Part shown: piece by piece, positions 7,157 to 18,885 of the stretch | How positions within the stretch are numbered: the first letter of the stretch is position 1 | Layout of the letters: the number at the start of each line of letters is the position of its first letter | Source of the DNA: an uncultured Verrucomicrobiota bacterium | GTDB taxonomy: Bacteria > Verrucomicrobiota > Kiritimatiellia > CAIVKH01 | NCBI GenBank assembly: GCA_937872895.1 | Contig: CALMUP010000035.1 | Coordinates: 1 to 64,000, forward strand | Direction: 5' to 3' | Length of the DNA stretch: 64,000 nucleotides | Position numbers and translations under genes: made by a program | The notes under the pieces: model-generated | What the model was told of the DNA's origin: nothing | The model's input: the letters and a program-made list of their open reading frames with translations, nothing else | The model's database searches: none

Positions 7157-9409
7157 ATGGCGTTTAGCGAGACCGACAATCTGGACGAACTGGCGATCGT
7201 GGTGCCGGCCGGCGAGGCGGCGCAGTATTTCTACGGCGACAACCTGGAAGGGTATTTCGAGGGCGTGACCCACCGCACGGCGGGCGGTTCGGGGTACTGG
7301 ATCAACGGCACGCCTGTCTTCCGCGATGCGGTGGCGACGGTGGGCGGCGAGGCGCTGGTGCCCGAGCAGGCACTCGGTGCGGACATCCTGCCGTATGCGG
7401 TGCGGCACCGGTTTGCGGCCGGCGAGGTCGGGGTGTCGATCCTGCACCGGCAGCGCGCGGTGGCGGTGACGGTGACGCCTCGGCAGGCCGGGGTGGTTTC
7501 GCTGGAGGTGCAGTTCGACCGGTGTGTGACCGCGGTGGCGGTGCAGCCGAACGGCGATGCGGCGGGGGTGAAGCTCACCGGCGCGGCCATCGCCGCCGGG
7601 GTGGCGGCGACACGTGCGGTCACCGTGCGCGGCATCGGTGCGAACCGGTTGCGGGTGCGGGTGGCGGGGCGCGGATCGGTCACGGTGTTCCTGGCCTTCG
7701 CCGCGACGGCGGCGCAGGCCCGGGCGCGGGCGGTGGCCCTGGTGCGTGCCGATGGAGTGGCCGCACACCGGCGGGCCATCGACGACGTGGTGGGGCGGAG
7801 CCGTTTCGTCACCGACCACGCCGACTACAACCGTGCGGTGGCGTGGGCCAAGTTGACCAGTTACTTCCTGGTCACCGAGGAATTCGGCAAGGGCATCTGG
7901 GCCGGCCTGCCGTGGTTCAAGAACAACTGGGGGCGCGACACCTTCATCGCCCTGCCCGGCACGCTGCTGGTCTCGGGCATGTTCGACGACGCCCGCGAGG
8001 TCATCCTGAATTTCCTGCGCTACCAGGACACGCAACCGGCTTCGCCCACCTACGGGCGGGTGCCCAACCGCGTGCAGAGCGCGACCGACATCATCTACAA
8101 CACGGCGGACGGAACGCCGTGGCTGATCCGCGAATTGTACGAATACCTCCAGTACACCGGCGACCTCGATCTCGCGCGGCAGGTGTATCCGGCGGTCAAG
8201 CTGGCCATCGAGGGGGCGATCGCGACGTTCGTGGACCGTGAGCAATTCCTGACCCACGACGATGCCGACACCTGGATGGATGCGCGCATCATGGGCGACC
8301 TCCCGTGGTCGGCACGCGGCAACCGGGCCAACGACATCCAGGCCTTGTGGCACAATGCCCTGTTGATCGGCGAGCGGTTGGCCGGGTATGCGGGCGATGC
8401 CCGGACCGGGCGGGCCTGGCGCAAGCGCGCGGATACGTTGCGCGCGAACTTCATCAAGCGGTTCTGGAATGCGCGGGCCCGTCGGCTGGCCGACCGCATC
8501 GAAGTCGATAACCGGCGCGACGAGAAGGTGCGGCCGAACCAGTTGATGGTCCTGTCGATCCCGATGATCGAGCCGTTGCTGGACGAACGGCAGGAAGCAG
8601 CGGTGGTCGCCAACGCGGTCGGCTCGCTGTTGTATCCCTACGGCATTGCCTCGCTCTCGCAGGACGACCCGTATTTTCATCCGCACCATCACCGCGATGA
8701 ATGGCACCATTTTGATGCGGCCTATCACAACGGCACGGTGTGGGGGTGGAATGCGGGCTTTACCGTCACCGCGCTGTGCCGGGTGGGCCAGACCGGGCTT
8801 GCGTGGAAGCTGGCGCAGAACCTCGCGTTTCAGGTGTTGCGCCTCGGCTGCCGCGGATCGATGAGCGAATTGATCGAGGCGGTGCCGCGCCGGAAGGGCG
8901 AGTTGGTGTTATCCGGGACCTGGGCGCAGGCGTGGAGCACCTCCGAGTTCGCGCGCAACGCCTACCAGGATTTCGGCGGCTTCCATCCTCGCCTGCTCGA
9001 CGGGTCGCTGCACCTGCATCCGCACCTGCCGCGGGAATGGACGGAACTCGAGGCGGTGTATCCGTTCGGGCGCGGGGCGCGGCTGCTGGTCAACCTCACG
9101 CGGTGGGGGCGAGGACTGGTGCTGCATGCGCGGATGGAGGGTGGCGAGCATCCGCTCACCCTTTGCGTGACGCTCGAGCACGCGGGGCGGCGGTTGCGTG
9201 TCGAGGAACCGCTGCTGCCGGGCCATCCGGTGGTCATCGAGCTGGAGGGCAAGCGGGCCCGGATCAACAACGGGGCTCCGGTGGACACCGAGGCGGTGGC
9301 ACCGGTCAAGCCGTTGCGGTTCCGCACGCCATCGCTCGCCGCGAAGCCGCGCGCCCTCCGCGAGAAGCATTTCCTGCAGACGATCATCGAGGCCGGTCGG
9401 TACCGGTAG
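7157..9409 (+). CDS. Glycogen debranching enzyme-type amylo-alpha-1,6-glucosidase
   Basis: The 750-residue protein has an N-terminal beta-rich GDE_N-like region (about 1-210) and a C-terminal (alpha/alpha)6-barrel of the GDE_C/GH133 type. Clear markers are LTSYFLVTEEFGKGIWAGLPWFKNNWGRDTFIALPG, DTQPASPTYGRVPNRV, NTADGTPWLIRELYEY, DDADTWMDARI, NRANDIQALWHNALL and a terminal SGTWAQAWSTSEFARNAYQDFGG. It would hydrolyse alpha-1,6 branch points in glycogen-like glucans in the cytoplasm. Because it has no signal peptide, an intracellular role is likely. ATG 7157 is preceded by CACGAGG; the frame opens earlier at 7100 but lacks a ribosome site. It is monocistronic. Confidence 0.88.
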   Translation: MAFSETDNLDELAIVVPAGEAAQYFYGDNLEGYFEGVTHRTAGGSGYWINGTPVFRDAVATVGGEALVPEQALGADILPYAVRHRFAAGEVGVSILHRQRAVAVTVTPRQAGVVSLEVQFDRCVTAVAVQPNGDAAGVKLTGAAIAAGVAATRAVTVRGIGANRLRVRVAGRGSVTVFLAFAATAAQARARAVALVRADGVAAHRRAIDDVVGRSRFVTDHADYNRAVAWAKLTSYFLVTEEFGKGIWAGLPWFKNNWGRDTFIALPGTLLVSGMFDDAREVILNFLRYQDTQPASPTYGRVPNRVQSATDIIYNTADGTPWLIRELYEYLQYTGDLDLARQVYPAVKLAIEGAIATFVDREQFLTHDDADTWMDARIMGDLPWSARGNRANDIQALWHNALLIGERLAGYAGDARTGRAWRKRADTLRANFIKRFWNARARRLADRIEVDNRRDEKVRPNQLMVLSIPMIEPLLDERQEAAVVANAVGSLLYPYGIASLSQDDPYFHPHHHRDEWHHFDAAYHNGTVWGWNAGFTVTALCRVGQTGLAWKLAQNLAFQVLRLGCRGSMSELIEAVPRRKGELVLSGTWAQAWSTSEFARNAYQDFGGFHPRLLDGSLHLHPHLPREWTELEAVYPFGRGARLLVNLTRWGRGLVLHARMEGGEHPLTLCVTLEHAGRRLRVEEPLLPGHPVVIELEGKRARINNGAPVDTEAVAPVKPLRFRTPSLAAKPRALREKHFLQTIIEAGRYR

Positions 9410-9418
9410 CGGGAAGCC

Positions 9419-9472
9419 GCGGTTGTCCAGGCATTGGACAACCGCGTGGGCCGGGTGTCCAGGGGCTGGACA
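9419..9472. repeat. Two adjacent TGTCCA/TGGACA hairpins between convergent genes
   Basis: GCGGTTGTCCA (9419-9429), loop GGCAT, then TGGACAACCGC (9435-9445) form a perfect 11-bp stem. A second, shorter palindrome TGTCCA-GGGGC-TGGACA follows at 9456-9472. The pair sits in the 81-base gap between the convergent debranching-enzyme and protease genes. There is no T tract, so these may be bidirectional processing or rho-assisted ends, or members of a small dispersed palindrome family. Confidence 0.75.
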
Positions 9473-9490
9473 ACGGCAGGCGCGTCGCGG

Positions 9491-11605
9491 TTAGAGGGCG
9501 CTGGCGGCCGGGGCCGGGGTGGTCGCTTCGCCGGCCACGGCCTTCTCCCGGTTGAGCAGGATCATGTCCTGCACGACGTTCAACGCCTCCAGCAGGATCA
9601 GGTCATCCTTCTTGCCGGTTTGCGGATTCACTTCGTCGATCTGCTTGCGCAATTCCTTTTCGCTCTCGACCAGATGCTGGCGCTCCTCGAGCTTCAGGGA
9701 GATCGATCGTTCCTGCTGGCGTTCCTTCGCGCGGACGAGCAGGTCGTTGAAGGATTGGAACCGCGGATCGGTCGAGCGGCGTTCCGAGGACTTGCGTTGC
9801 AGCAGTGTGATCAGGTCGCTGTTGTCGAGAAAGGGTTTGTATTCGGCCTCCGGTACGGTGCTGTAGGGGAGGGCGTTGGGCAGCAGGTCCTCGCCGACGT
9901 CGAGGGTTTCCATGAAAGAGGGCACGATGATGTCGGGGATGACGCCCCGTAACTGGGTTGAGCCGCCAGCGATGCGGTAGAAGCTGGCGGTGGTGACCTT
10001 CACCGAGCCGAGTTGTGGATTCGCGCTGCTCAATTCAGTCAGGGTCTGCACGGTGCCCTTGCCGTGGGTCTTCGAGTCGCCGACGATCACCGCGCGGCCG
10101 TAGTCCTGGAGGGCGCCGGCGAGAATTTCCGAGGCGGAGGCGCTCAGCCGGTTCACCAGCACGACGAGCGGGCCACCGTAGGCCACGGACGGGTCGCGGT
10201 CGTAGAGGGCGCGCACGCGGCGGCGGTCGCGCACCTGCACGACCGGGCCGCTCTCGATGAACAGGCCGGTCATCTCGATCGCCTCGGTCAGGGAGCCGCC
10301 GCCGTTGTTGCGCAGATCGAGGATGATGCCGGTCGCGCCCTGAGCCAGCAGGTCGTTCAGGATGTTCAGCACGTCGCGGGTGCAGCTGCGGGCTTCGCCG
10401 TTGTCGCCGCCCTTGAAGTCGGCATAGAAGTCGGGGAGGGTGATCACGCCGACGAGGTTGGTCTCCCCGGTGGCGGTGGTCACGGAGCGCAGTTCGCCCT
10501 TGGCGGCTTGTTCCTCGAGTTTCACCTCATCGCGCACGAGGTCGATCTTCGTGATGGTCGTGCCGCTCGGGTCGCTGTTCGGGATCACGGTCAGCACGAC
10601 CTTCGAGCCCTTGTCGCCGCGGATCAGGCGCACGGTCTTGTAGAGCGGCCAGTGCAGGACATCCACCGCCTCGGCGTCGCCCTGGGCCACGGCGATGATC
10701 TTGTCGCCGGGTTTGAGCCGGCCGTCGAGTTCAGCCGGGCCACCGGGGATCAGACGCTCCACCTTGGCCGCGCCGTCCTCGGTGCTGAGCATCGCGCCGA
10801 TCCCTTGCAGGGAGAGCTTCATGTTGATCTCGAAGTCCTCGCGGTTGTTGGGTGAGAGGAAATCGGTGTGGGGATCAAAGGCCTTGGCAAAGGCGCTGAG
10901 ATAACGTTCATAGACCCAGGTGTCGTCGTTGTCCTGGATGACGTTCTGGTAACGGCGGAGTGCCTTGCGGACGAACTCGACCGGGTCGAGGGTGGCATTG
11001 ACCGTTTCCGAGTGGGAACGTTTCTTGTCCTCCTCGGATTCAAGCGCTTCCTGTTCGGCGGAGAGTTCATCGGTGACGATCCGCGACAGGTACTGGTGCT
11101 TGATGCGTTGGCGCCAGAGGTCGTCCCATGCGGCTTCGTCGGCCGCCCAGGGTGCATCCTTGCGTTTCCACTCGTAGGTTTCATCGACCGAGGTGTCGAT
11201 GGGTTGATCCAACAAGGTCTCGGCATACGCGACGCGGTTCGAAACGCGGTCGCGGAAGATCGCGTAAACCTCGAGGGCGAACGCGAGGTCGCCGCGTTTC
11301 ACCTGGTCATCCAGCGAGGCGGCTTGCTGCTTGAACCGGTCGATGTCGGACGCGAGAAAGAACACGCGTTCGAAATCGAGGGACTCGATGAAGTGGTCGA
11401 GGGCGCGCGCGGCCAGTTCATCGTTCCATTCCACCTTGTTTAGGTGCATCAGGGGCAGGTTGTTGGCCAGCAGGCGGGCCATGCGCGCACTTTCGGGCGC
11501 CGGCGTGGGGGTGGTGGCCACGGAGGGCAATTCATTGCTGAACACCCAGCCGATGGTCAGGCCGAGCACCAGGGAGGAAAAAAGTAATTTCTGTTGGGAC
11601 TTCAT
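9491..11605 (-). CDS. prc: Carboxy-terminal (tail-specific) processing protease Prc/Tsp
   Basis: The 704-residue protein has a signal anchor (MKSQQKLLFSSLVLGLTIGWVF), a helical N-terminal Tsp domain (about 45-220, LDFERVFFLASDIDRF), and a PDZ domain (about 225-330, LQGIGAMLSTEDGAAKVERLIPG...LKPGDKIIAV). The S41A catalytic core is FYADFKGGD, GIILDLRNNGGGSL, NRLSASASEILAGALQDYGRAVIVG and KTHGKGTVQTL, with catalytic Ser in SASASEI and Lys in HGKGT. A basic C-terminal helical domain (ERQQERSISLKLEERQHLVESE) is typical of Gram-negative Prc. It degrades tagged or misfolded periplasmic proteins and processes envelope substrates. A GTG start at 11644 would add 13 hydrophilic residues without a ribosome site, so ATG 11605 is preferred. 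Confidence 0.93.
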   Translation of the reverse strand: MKSQQKLLFSSLVLGLTIGWVFSNELPSVATTPTPAPESARMARLLANNLPLMHLNKVEWNDELAARALDHFIESLDFERVFFLASDIDRFKQQAASLDDQVKRGDLAFALEVYAIFRDRVSNRVAYAETLLDQPIDTSVDETYEWKRKDAPWAADEAAWDDLWRQRIKHQYLSRIVTDELSAEQEALESEEDKKRSHSETVNATLDPVEFVRKALRRYQNVIQDNDDTWVYERYLSAFAKAFDPHTDFLSPNNREDFEINMKLSLQGIGAMLSTEDGAAKVERLIPGGPAELDGRLKPGDKIIAVAQGDAEAVDVLHWPLYKTVRLIRGDKGSKVVLTVIPNSDPSGTTITKIDLVRDEVKLEEQAAKGELRSVTTATGETNLVGVITLPDFYADFKGGDNGEARSCTRDVLNILNDLLAQGATGIILDLRNNGGGSLTEAIEMTGLFIESGPVVQVRDRRRVRALYDRDPSVAYGGPLVVLVNRLSASASEILAGALQDYGRAVIVGDSKTHGKGTVQTLTELSSANPQLGSVKVTTASFYRIAGGSTQLRGVIPDIIVPSFMETLDVGEDLLPNALPYSTVPEAEYKPFLDNSDLITLLQRKSSERRSTDPRFQSFNDLLVRAKERQQERSISLKLEERQHLVESEKELRKQIDEVNPQTGKKDDLILLEALNVVQDMILLNREKAVAGEATTPAPAASAL

Positions 11606-11707
11606 GCGTTCAATCCAGCCGGATGGTTGTTGTTCGGGTTGCACGGGGTGAAATGATTTGTTGATGCAGCATACGCCAAAGAGGGACAGCCGCCAGCGGG
11701 AATTTGT

Positions 11708-12130
11708 TCAGGATGGCGGGTTGCGGGGTGTGGGGATGGCCGGCGTGCCGTCCAACGGCTGCCGGGCAAAGGCGAATTCCTCGACGATGTGGCCGCCGAT
11801 GAGATGCTCCTGGATGACGCGTTCCAGGACCTCGGGCGAGGCCGAGTGGTACCAGACTCCGTCGGGATAGACGAGGGCGATCGGTCCGTGCGCACAGATC
11901 CGCAGGCAGTTCACCTTGGATCGGTACACCCCGCCCGCGCCGTCGAGGCCGAGTTGCTTCAGGCGTTTCTTCAGGTAATCCCAGGCGGCGAGTCCGGCTT
12001 CCCTGGAGCAGCATTCCGGCTCGCTTTGATCGCAGCAGAGAAGGATGTGGCGATGCAGGCCGGACTGGATCGAGAGGGTCCGTGCGATGGCAGCCAGTTC
12101 GTCGCGGACGGAGGGGGCGGTTTCGTTCAT
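11708..12130 (-). CDS. Thioredoxin-like [2Fe-2S] ferredoxin
   Basis: The 140-residue cytoplasmic protein has the thioredoxin-fold ferredoxin pattern: [16 protein letters not shown] (Cys32/33 and Cys40/41), a helix, then [23 protein letters not shown] with Cys75 and Cys79. The CLxxC-x-x-GP...YPDGVWY element is the standard signature of the ferredoxin-like (2Fe-2S) family (PF01257-like shape). Two extra adjacent cysteines (CC pairs) leave the exact ligand set uncertain. It lies between prc and the superoxide dismutase gene on the same strand, 77 bases after the latter. It may serve as an electron carrier; the partner is unknown. Confidence 0.85.
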   Translation of the reverse strand: MNETAPSVRDELAAIARTLSIQSGLHRHILLCCDQSEPECCSREAGLAAWDYLKKRLKQLGLDGAGGVYRSKVNCLRICAHGPIALVYPDGVWYHSASPEVLERVIQEHLIGGHIVEEFAFARQPLDGTPAIPTPRNPPS

Positions 12131-12199
12131 GCCGCCATGCTAGAAGAGCCGCGACGCCCTGCCAATCCCCGAGTGGCGGGCGCCGCGGTCGGATTCCGG

Positions 12200-12928
12200 T
12201 CAGGCCGGCAGCCGCGCAGCCACGGCCTGCCAGTTCAGGTTGGCGAGTACCGCATCCACATACTCCACGCGACGGTTCTGGTAGCGCAGGTAGTACGCGT
12301 GCTCCCAGACATCGATACCGATCAGCGGCACCTGGCCACGCATCAGCGGGCTTTCCTGGTTTGGCGAACTGGTCACCGCCAGCGCACCGTTGTCGTAGAC
12401 CAGCCAGCCCCAGCCGCTGCCGAACACCGACATCGAGGCTTTCTTCAAGGCTTCGGTCACCGCCTCGACCGAGCCGAACGCATCCGCGATCAGTTCGGCC
12501 AAACGGCCTTCCGGCTGGTTCGGTGCCCCGGGATTCAGGATATCCCAGAACAGCAGGTGGTTGTGGTGACCGCCGCCGTGGTTGATGACGGCGGTGCGGA
12601 TCGCCGGGTCGAGTTCGTAGGCCCCGGCCAGCAAGGCTTCCAGGGTCAGGGCTTGCACATCGGGTGCGGCGGACTCCAGCGCCTTGTTCAGGTTCGTGAC
12701 ATAACCGGCATGGTGTTTGCCGTGGTGCAGGTTCATGGTCTCGGCATCGATGAAGGCGGCCACCGCGTCGGGTGCGTAGGGCAGGGGCGGCAGGGTGAAG
12801 GGATAGGTCATGCCGGCACCGGTCAGGGGTGCGGACACGCCTTCGGCGCGGGATATCCACGGGTAGGTGCCCAGGGCCGCGGCACCCACGGCGATGGTTG
12901 TGATGGCTTGGCGACGGTTCATTTGCAT
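12200..12928 (-). CDS. Tat-exported superoxide dismutase (Mn/Fe family)
   Basis: The 242-residue protein starts MQMNRRQAITTIAVGAAALG. The twin-arginine NRRQ and hydrophobic stretch predict Tat export, so it would act in the periplasm. The mature part is a complete Fe/Mn SOD: FTLPPLPYAPDAVAAFID, MNLHHGKHHAGYV (first His ligand), NHGGGHHNHLLFW (second), FGSGWGWLV, and GIDVWEHAYYLRYQNRR carrying the Asp and last His ligands. The GGHHNHLLFW and YQNRR wording leans toward the manganese branch, but metal use cannot be fixed from sequence. GGAGGG six bases before the ATG sets the start. Divergent from the HAD phosphatase gene. Confidence 0.92.
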   Translation of the reverse strand: MQMNRRQAITTIAVGAAALGTYPWISRAEGVSAPLTGAGMTYPFTLPPLPYAPDAVAAFIDAETMNLHHGKHHAGYVTNLNKALESAAPDVQALTLEALLAGAYELDPAIRTAVINHGGGHHNHLLFWDILNPGAPNQPEGRLAELIADAFGSVEAVTEALKKASMSVFGSGWGWLVYDNGALAVTSSPNQESPLMRGQVPLIGIDVWEHAYYLRYQNRRVEYVDAVLANLNWQAVAARLPA

Positions 12929-12992
12929 GGCGATCCCTCCGGTATTGGGTTATGGTCCCCGCCACTTTACTATGGAAGCGGGAGACTACAAG

Positions 12993-13658
12993 ATGCGTTC
13001 GACGTCAACCTGGTGCGCCCTGTTCGATTGGGACGGGGTGGTGATTGATTCCTCGGCCCTACATGCCGCGAGCTGGGACTGGATGGGGGCCACCTACGGG
13101 CTGCCGCTTCCCGAGGGTCATTTCCGGCGCGGCTTCGGCATGAAAAACGAACGCATTATCCCGGAAGTGCTCGGCTGGACGCGCGATCCGGCCGAAATCG
13201 CCCGCTGGGCCGCCATCAAGGAACGGCGTTACCGTGAACTCGTGGTGGAGCAGGGGATCGAACCGTTGCCCGGGGTAACCGAATGGATCCACCGGTTGCA
13301 CGAAGCCGGGGTTCCCTGCGCGATCGCCTCCTCCACCGAACGCGCCAACATCGAGTGCGTGCTCGACCGCATCGGGATACGGCCCTGTTTCCAGGCGATC
13401 GTGGCCGGTGACGAGGTCGAGCGTGGCAAGCCCGCCCCCGACATCTTCCTACGCGCAGCGGAGAAACTCGGGACGCTACCCTCCCTCGTCTTCGAGGATG
13501 CCCTGGTCGGCATCGAAGCCGCCCGCAGCGCCGGCATGGCCGTGGTCGCGGTGACCACGACCCATCCTGCCGCGGAACTCGTCCACGCCGACCGGGTGGT
13601 TGACCGGTTGGATTCCCTGACCCTCGACGCTGCGGCTGCCCTGGCGCTGCGCGTTTAA
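12993..13658 (+). CDS. HAD-superfamily phosphatase/phosphomutase (beta-PGM-like)
   Basis: The 221-residue cytoplasmic protein has all HAD motifs: FDWDGVVIDSS (nucleophile and acid Asp), AIASSTERANI (motif II Thr/Ser), GKPAPDIF (motif III Lys) and VFEDALVGIEAARSAGM (motif IV acidic pair). The helical cap between motifs I and II (HAASWDWMGATYGLPLPEGHFRRGFGMKNE) is of the beta-phosphoglucomutase/phosphoglycolate phosphatase type. The substrate is unknown; a sugar phosphate is most likely by family. ATG 12993 follows GCGGGAGACTACAAG. Upstream in-frame starts (12972, 12867) lack ribosome sites. Nothing in the neighbouring genes ties it to a pathway. Confidence 0.87.
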   Translation: MRSTSTWCALFDWDGVVIDSSALHAASWDWMGATYGLPLPEGHFRRGFGMKNERIIPEVLGWTRDPAEIARWAAIKERRYRELVVEQGIEPLPGVTEWIHRLHEAGVPCAIASSTERANIECVLDRIGIRPCFQAIVAGDEVERGKPAPDIFLRAAEKLGTLPSLVFEDALVGIEAARSAGMAVVAVTTTHPAAELVHADRVVDRLDSLTLDAAAALALRV

Positions 13659-13720
13659 GGTATCACATCGTTTTGTTTTGGTATTCAAACAATTACGACA
13701 ACGCTTTCCGCTTAATCGTG

Positions 13721-13749
13721 TTGACTGGATGCTTTTCTTGGCTTATCAA
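13721..13749 (+). promoter_or_regulatory. Candidate promoter of the respiratory operon
   Basis: In the 179-base gap before actA, TTGACT (13721-13726), a 17-base spacer and TATCAA (13744-13749) give a reasonable sigma-70-type promoter, leaving a leader of roughly 80 bases. The gap is visibly A+T-richer than its surroundings and contains no open frame of note. This is pattern matching only; no start site is known. Confidence 0.45.
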
Positions 13750-13837
13750 TCGTCAGTCTTTTTTCTACCTCGGAATCCGGGAAACGATGATGAATCGGAT
13801 CGGGGTTTAACGATCGGTAATTTTTTGGGGAACGGGA

Positions 13838-14497
13838 ATGGCGCAAGTATTTCACCCCGCGGCAAATATCATTGCTCGGTTAAGTATCGTGGTCGGATTG
13901 GGTGGCCTGGTGGGCACACTGGTCCTTTTTGATGCCTTGCAGAAATCCGATTATGTGACCGAGGTGAACATGCCCCGGGAGCAGATCGTCCCTTTCAGTC
14001 ACAAGCACCATGCGGCCCTCGGGCTTGACTGCCGTTATTGCCACACCTCGGTCGAGGACGGTGCGTTTGCGGGCATTCCCCCGACCAAGACCTGCATGAA
14101 CTGCCACTCCCTGATCTGGAACGAGGCCCCGATCCTCGAACCGGTCCGCGAAAGCTGGCGCACCGGAACCTCCCTCGAATGGAACCGGGTCCATGACCTT
14201 CCCGAGTTTGTCTACTTTGATCACAGCGTCCACCTGAATGCGGGTATCGGTTGCACCGATTGCCATGGCCGGGTCGACGAGATGCCCCTCGTCTGGAAGG
14301 AAAAGACCTTGTACATGACCTTCTGCCTCGAATGCCACCGGCAACCGGAGAAGTTTGTCCGCCCGCGCGACCAGGTGTTCAATATGGCCTACGAAAAACC
14401 CGCCAACCAGCTGGAAGTGGGCGCTGAACTGGTCCGCGTCCACAACATCAACACGTCCAACCACCGCCTTCTGGATTGCTACAAATGTCATCGCTAA
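13838..14497 (+). CDS. actA: Alternative complex III subunit A, pentahaem cytochrome c
   Basis: The 219-residue protein has one N-terminal membrane segment (IARLSIVVGLGGLVGTLVLFDAL) and five CxxCH haem sites: CRYCH, CMNCH, CTDCH, CLECH and CYKCH, the last two residues before the C-terminus. Five haems plus a single anchor is the ActA pattern. In alternative complex III it receives electrons from the quinol-oxidising core on the periplasmic face and passes them to cytochrome c or the oxidase. It starts an uninterrupted gene run in the canonical order actABCDEF, with actB overlapping its last 13 bases. Confidence 0.93.
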   Translation: MAQVFHPAANIIARLSIVVGLGGLVGTLVLFDALQKSDYVTEVNMPREQIVPFSHKHHAALGLDCRYCHTSVEDGAFAGIPPTKTCMNCHSLIWNEAPILEPVRESWRTGTSLEWNRVHDLPEFVYFDHSVHLNAGIGCTDCHGRVDEMPLVWKEKTLYMTFCLECHRQPEKFVRPRDQVFNMAYEKPANQLEVGAELVRVHNINTSNHRLLDCYKCHR

Positions 14498-17488
14498 CCC
14501 CCTCGACCCAGAACACCCCGGCCTCGGTGCGCGAACAGCTTTCCCTCGTCGAGGCCCGGCAGCAACTTGAAGGCCAAACCGGCCGCCGTTTCTGGCGCAG
14601 CCTGGATGAACTTTCCCGCAAGGAATCGTTCGGCGACCTGCTCCAGCAGGAATTCCCGCGCTTTTCCGCCGAGTGGGATCCCATGCACCGCCGCACCTTC
14701 CTGCGCCTGATGGGTGCCTCGCTGGCCCTGGGCGGTCTGACCGCGTGCACCCGCCAGCCCCGCGAGAAGATCATCCCCTACGTCAAGCAACCCGAGAACA
14801 TGATCCCGGGCAAGGCGCAGTTCTACGCAACCACCGCCACGATATGTGGTTACGGATTCGGCTTGTTGGCCACCAGCCACATGGGGCGTCCGACCAAGGT
14901 CGACGGCAACGAACTGCATCCGGCCAGCCTGGGTGGTACCGACGCCGCCCTGCAGGCGTCGATCCTGACCATGTACGACCCGGACCGCAGCCAGTCCCCC
15001 CGCCGCAAGGGCGGTGCGACCGCCGCGACCTGGGAAACCTTTGACGCCGAGCTTCAGGCCCAACTGGAGCAGCAGACCGCCGCCAAGGGCGCTGGTCTCC
15101 GCATCCTCTCCGGCCCGGTGTCCTCCCCGACCTTCCTCGCCCTGATGAAGGAGGTGACCACCCGGTTCCCTTCCGCGGTGTGGCACACCTATGAACCGGT
15201 CAGCCGGTCCGGCTGGTACGAGGCCACCGTCGCTGCATTTGGCCAGAAGCTGGACCCGGTGTACAACCTCGCTGACGCCGACGTCATCGTCTCGTTTGAT
15301 GCCGATTTCCTGAGCCTCGGCCCCGCCCATGTCCGGATGGCCCGCGATTTCGGATCGCGCCGCAGTGTCGAGGCCGGTTCGATGAACCGCCTGTACGTCG
15401 CGGAATCGCAGATGTCGACCACCGGTGCCGCGGCTGATCACCGACTGGCCCTGACCCCTGATGCGATCGAATCCGTGGCCCGCGCCGTGGCCCATGCGCT
15501 CGGGGTGGCCGTCACCGGGAGCCATGACACGCCGCACGCCGCCTGGGCCGAAGCCCTCGCCGCCGACCTGAAAGCCCACGCCGGCCGCTCGGTGGTCCTG
15601 GCCGGCGAACACCGCTCGCCCGCACTGCAAGCCCTCGCCCTGGCCATCAATGCCCAACTCGGCAACCTCGGCAAAACCGTCACATTGATTAAACCGGTCA
15701 CCGCCACCGGTGCCTCGCTGGCCGACCTTGCCCAGGCGATCGACGCCGGTTCGGTGCAGGCCCTGCTGATGTTCGATGTGAATCCGGCCTACGACGCCCC
15801 GGCCGACCTCGCCCTGGCCGAGCGCCTGGCCAAGGTCCCGTTTACCGTACAGCACGGCCTCTTCGACGACGAAACCGGCGCGCTCAGCACCTGGCATGTC
15901 CCGGCTTCCCACTACCTTGAATACTGGGGTGATGCCCGCGCTTTCGATGGCACGACGTCGCTCGTGCAGCCGCTGATCGAGCCGCTCTACAAGACCCGCA
16001 GCGAGCTGGAACTGCTGGCCGCCGTGGCCGGCCGCCCGGGCACGTCCGGGTACGACCTCGTCCGCGCCACCTGGCTGGACACGCTCGGTGGCGACCTCGC
16101 CTTCAAGCGGGCCTTGCACGACGGGCTGCTGGCCGACACCACCGAGGCCGCCGTCTCCGTGTCGTTGGCCTGGAAGGATGCCGGACCTGGCGAAACACCG
16201 ACTACGCCCGACCAACTTGACCTCGCCATCCTGCCCGACTACGCCGTGGCCGATGGCCGCCTGGCCAACAACGGGTGGATGCAGGAAATGCCCCGCCCCA
16301 TCACCACCCTGACCTGGGACAATGCCCTGCTGATCAGCGAGGATACGGCCGGACGGCTCGGTCTCGCGACCGGCGACCTTGTCGAACTCGATTCCGGAAA
16401 CGGGAAGGTCACCGCCCCGGTTCTCGTCGCCGTCGGCATTCCGGTCGGGGCCGGCGTGGTCCATATGGGCTATGGCCGTACCGCCGCCGGCCGCGTCGGC
16501 AACGGGGTTGGTTTCGCGGTCAGCCCGCTCCAGACCGCCGCCTCGCCGCACCGGGCCTCGGTCCGCGTGCGCAAGACCGGAGACGGGTTCGAATTCGCGC
16601 TGACCCAGGAGAGCCACACCATCGCCGGCCGCAACCACCTCCGTGTCGGCACCGTCTCCGACTTCAAGGCCGACAAGAAGTTCGTCATGAAGTTCGGCGA
16701 ATTCGGCGGCAAGGAAACCCCGTCGATCTTTCCGCCGCACGACTACTCCCAGGGCCCGCAGTGGGGCATGGTCATCGATTTGTCCGCCTGCATCGGCTGC
16801 AATGCCTGCATGATCGCCTGCCAGGCCGAGAACAACATCCCGGTTGTCGGGAAGGACCAGGTCCGTCGCGGCCGCGAAATGCACTGGATCCGCGTCGACC
16901 GCTACTACGAAGGCCGCGCTGCCGACGCCGCCGTGCATCACCAGCCGATGACCTGCGTGCAGTGCGAGAATGCGCCGTGCGAAGCGGTCTGCCCGGTCGC
17001 CGCCACCGTGCACAGCACCGACGGCATCAACCAGATGGTCTACAACCGGTGTGTCGGCACCCGCTACTGCTCGAACAACTGCCCGTACAAGGTCCGCCGG
17101 TTCAACTTCTACAAGTTCGCCGACCACGAGACCCCCAGCCTCAAGCTGCAGCGCAACCCGAACGTGACCGTGCGCGCCCGCGGCGTGATGGAGAAGTGCA
17201 CCTTCTGCATCCAGCGCATCAGCGAGGCCCGGATCAAGGCCCGTCGCGAAGACCGCGCCATCGCCGACGGCGAGGTCGTCACCGCCTGCCAGCAGGCCTG
17301 CCCGACCCGCGCCATCGTGTTCGGCGATATCCGCGACCCGATGAGCGAAGTCTCGAAACGCAAGGAAAGCCCGCTCAACTACGGGGTGCTGGCCGTGCTG
17401 AACACCCGCCCGCGCCTCACCTACCATGCGCGGATCCGCAACCCGAACACCTCGCTTGAAACGTCTTCTCCGATGGAGTCTTCGCACC

Positions 17489-17499
<11 letters not shown>
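14485..17499 (+). CDS. actB: Alternative complex III subunit B, iron-sulfur protein with molybdopterin-enzyme-like domain
   Basis: The 1004-residue protein has an internal twin-arginine signal (MHRRTFLRLMGASLALGG, near residue 68), a feature of ActB. A long molybdopterin-oxidoreductase-like region follows (about 100-740), which in characterised complexes does not bind cofactor. The C-terminal ferredoxin domain has four cysteine sets: CIGCNACMIACQ, CVQCENAPCEAVCP, CVGTRYCSNNCPYKVRRFN and CTFCIQRI...CQQACP, enough for several Fe-S clusters. It forms the periplasmic electron wire between the quinol site in ActC/ActF and the haem subunits. ATG 14485 overlaps actA; the upstream TTG at 14476 is less likely. 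Confidence 0.93.
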
Positions 17500-18877
<1,378 letters not shown>

Positions 18878-18885
18878 GTCGATCC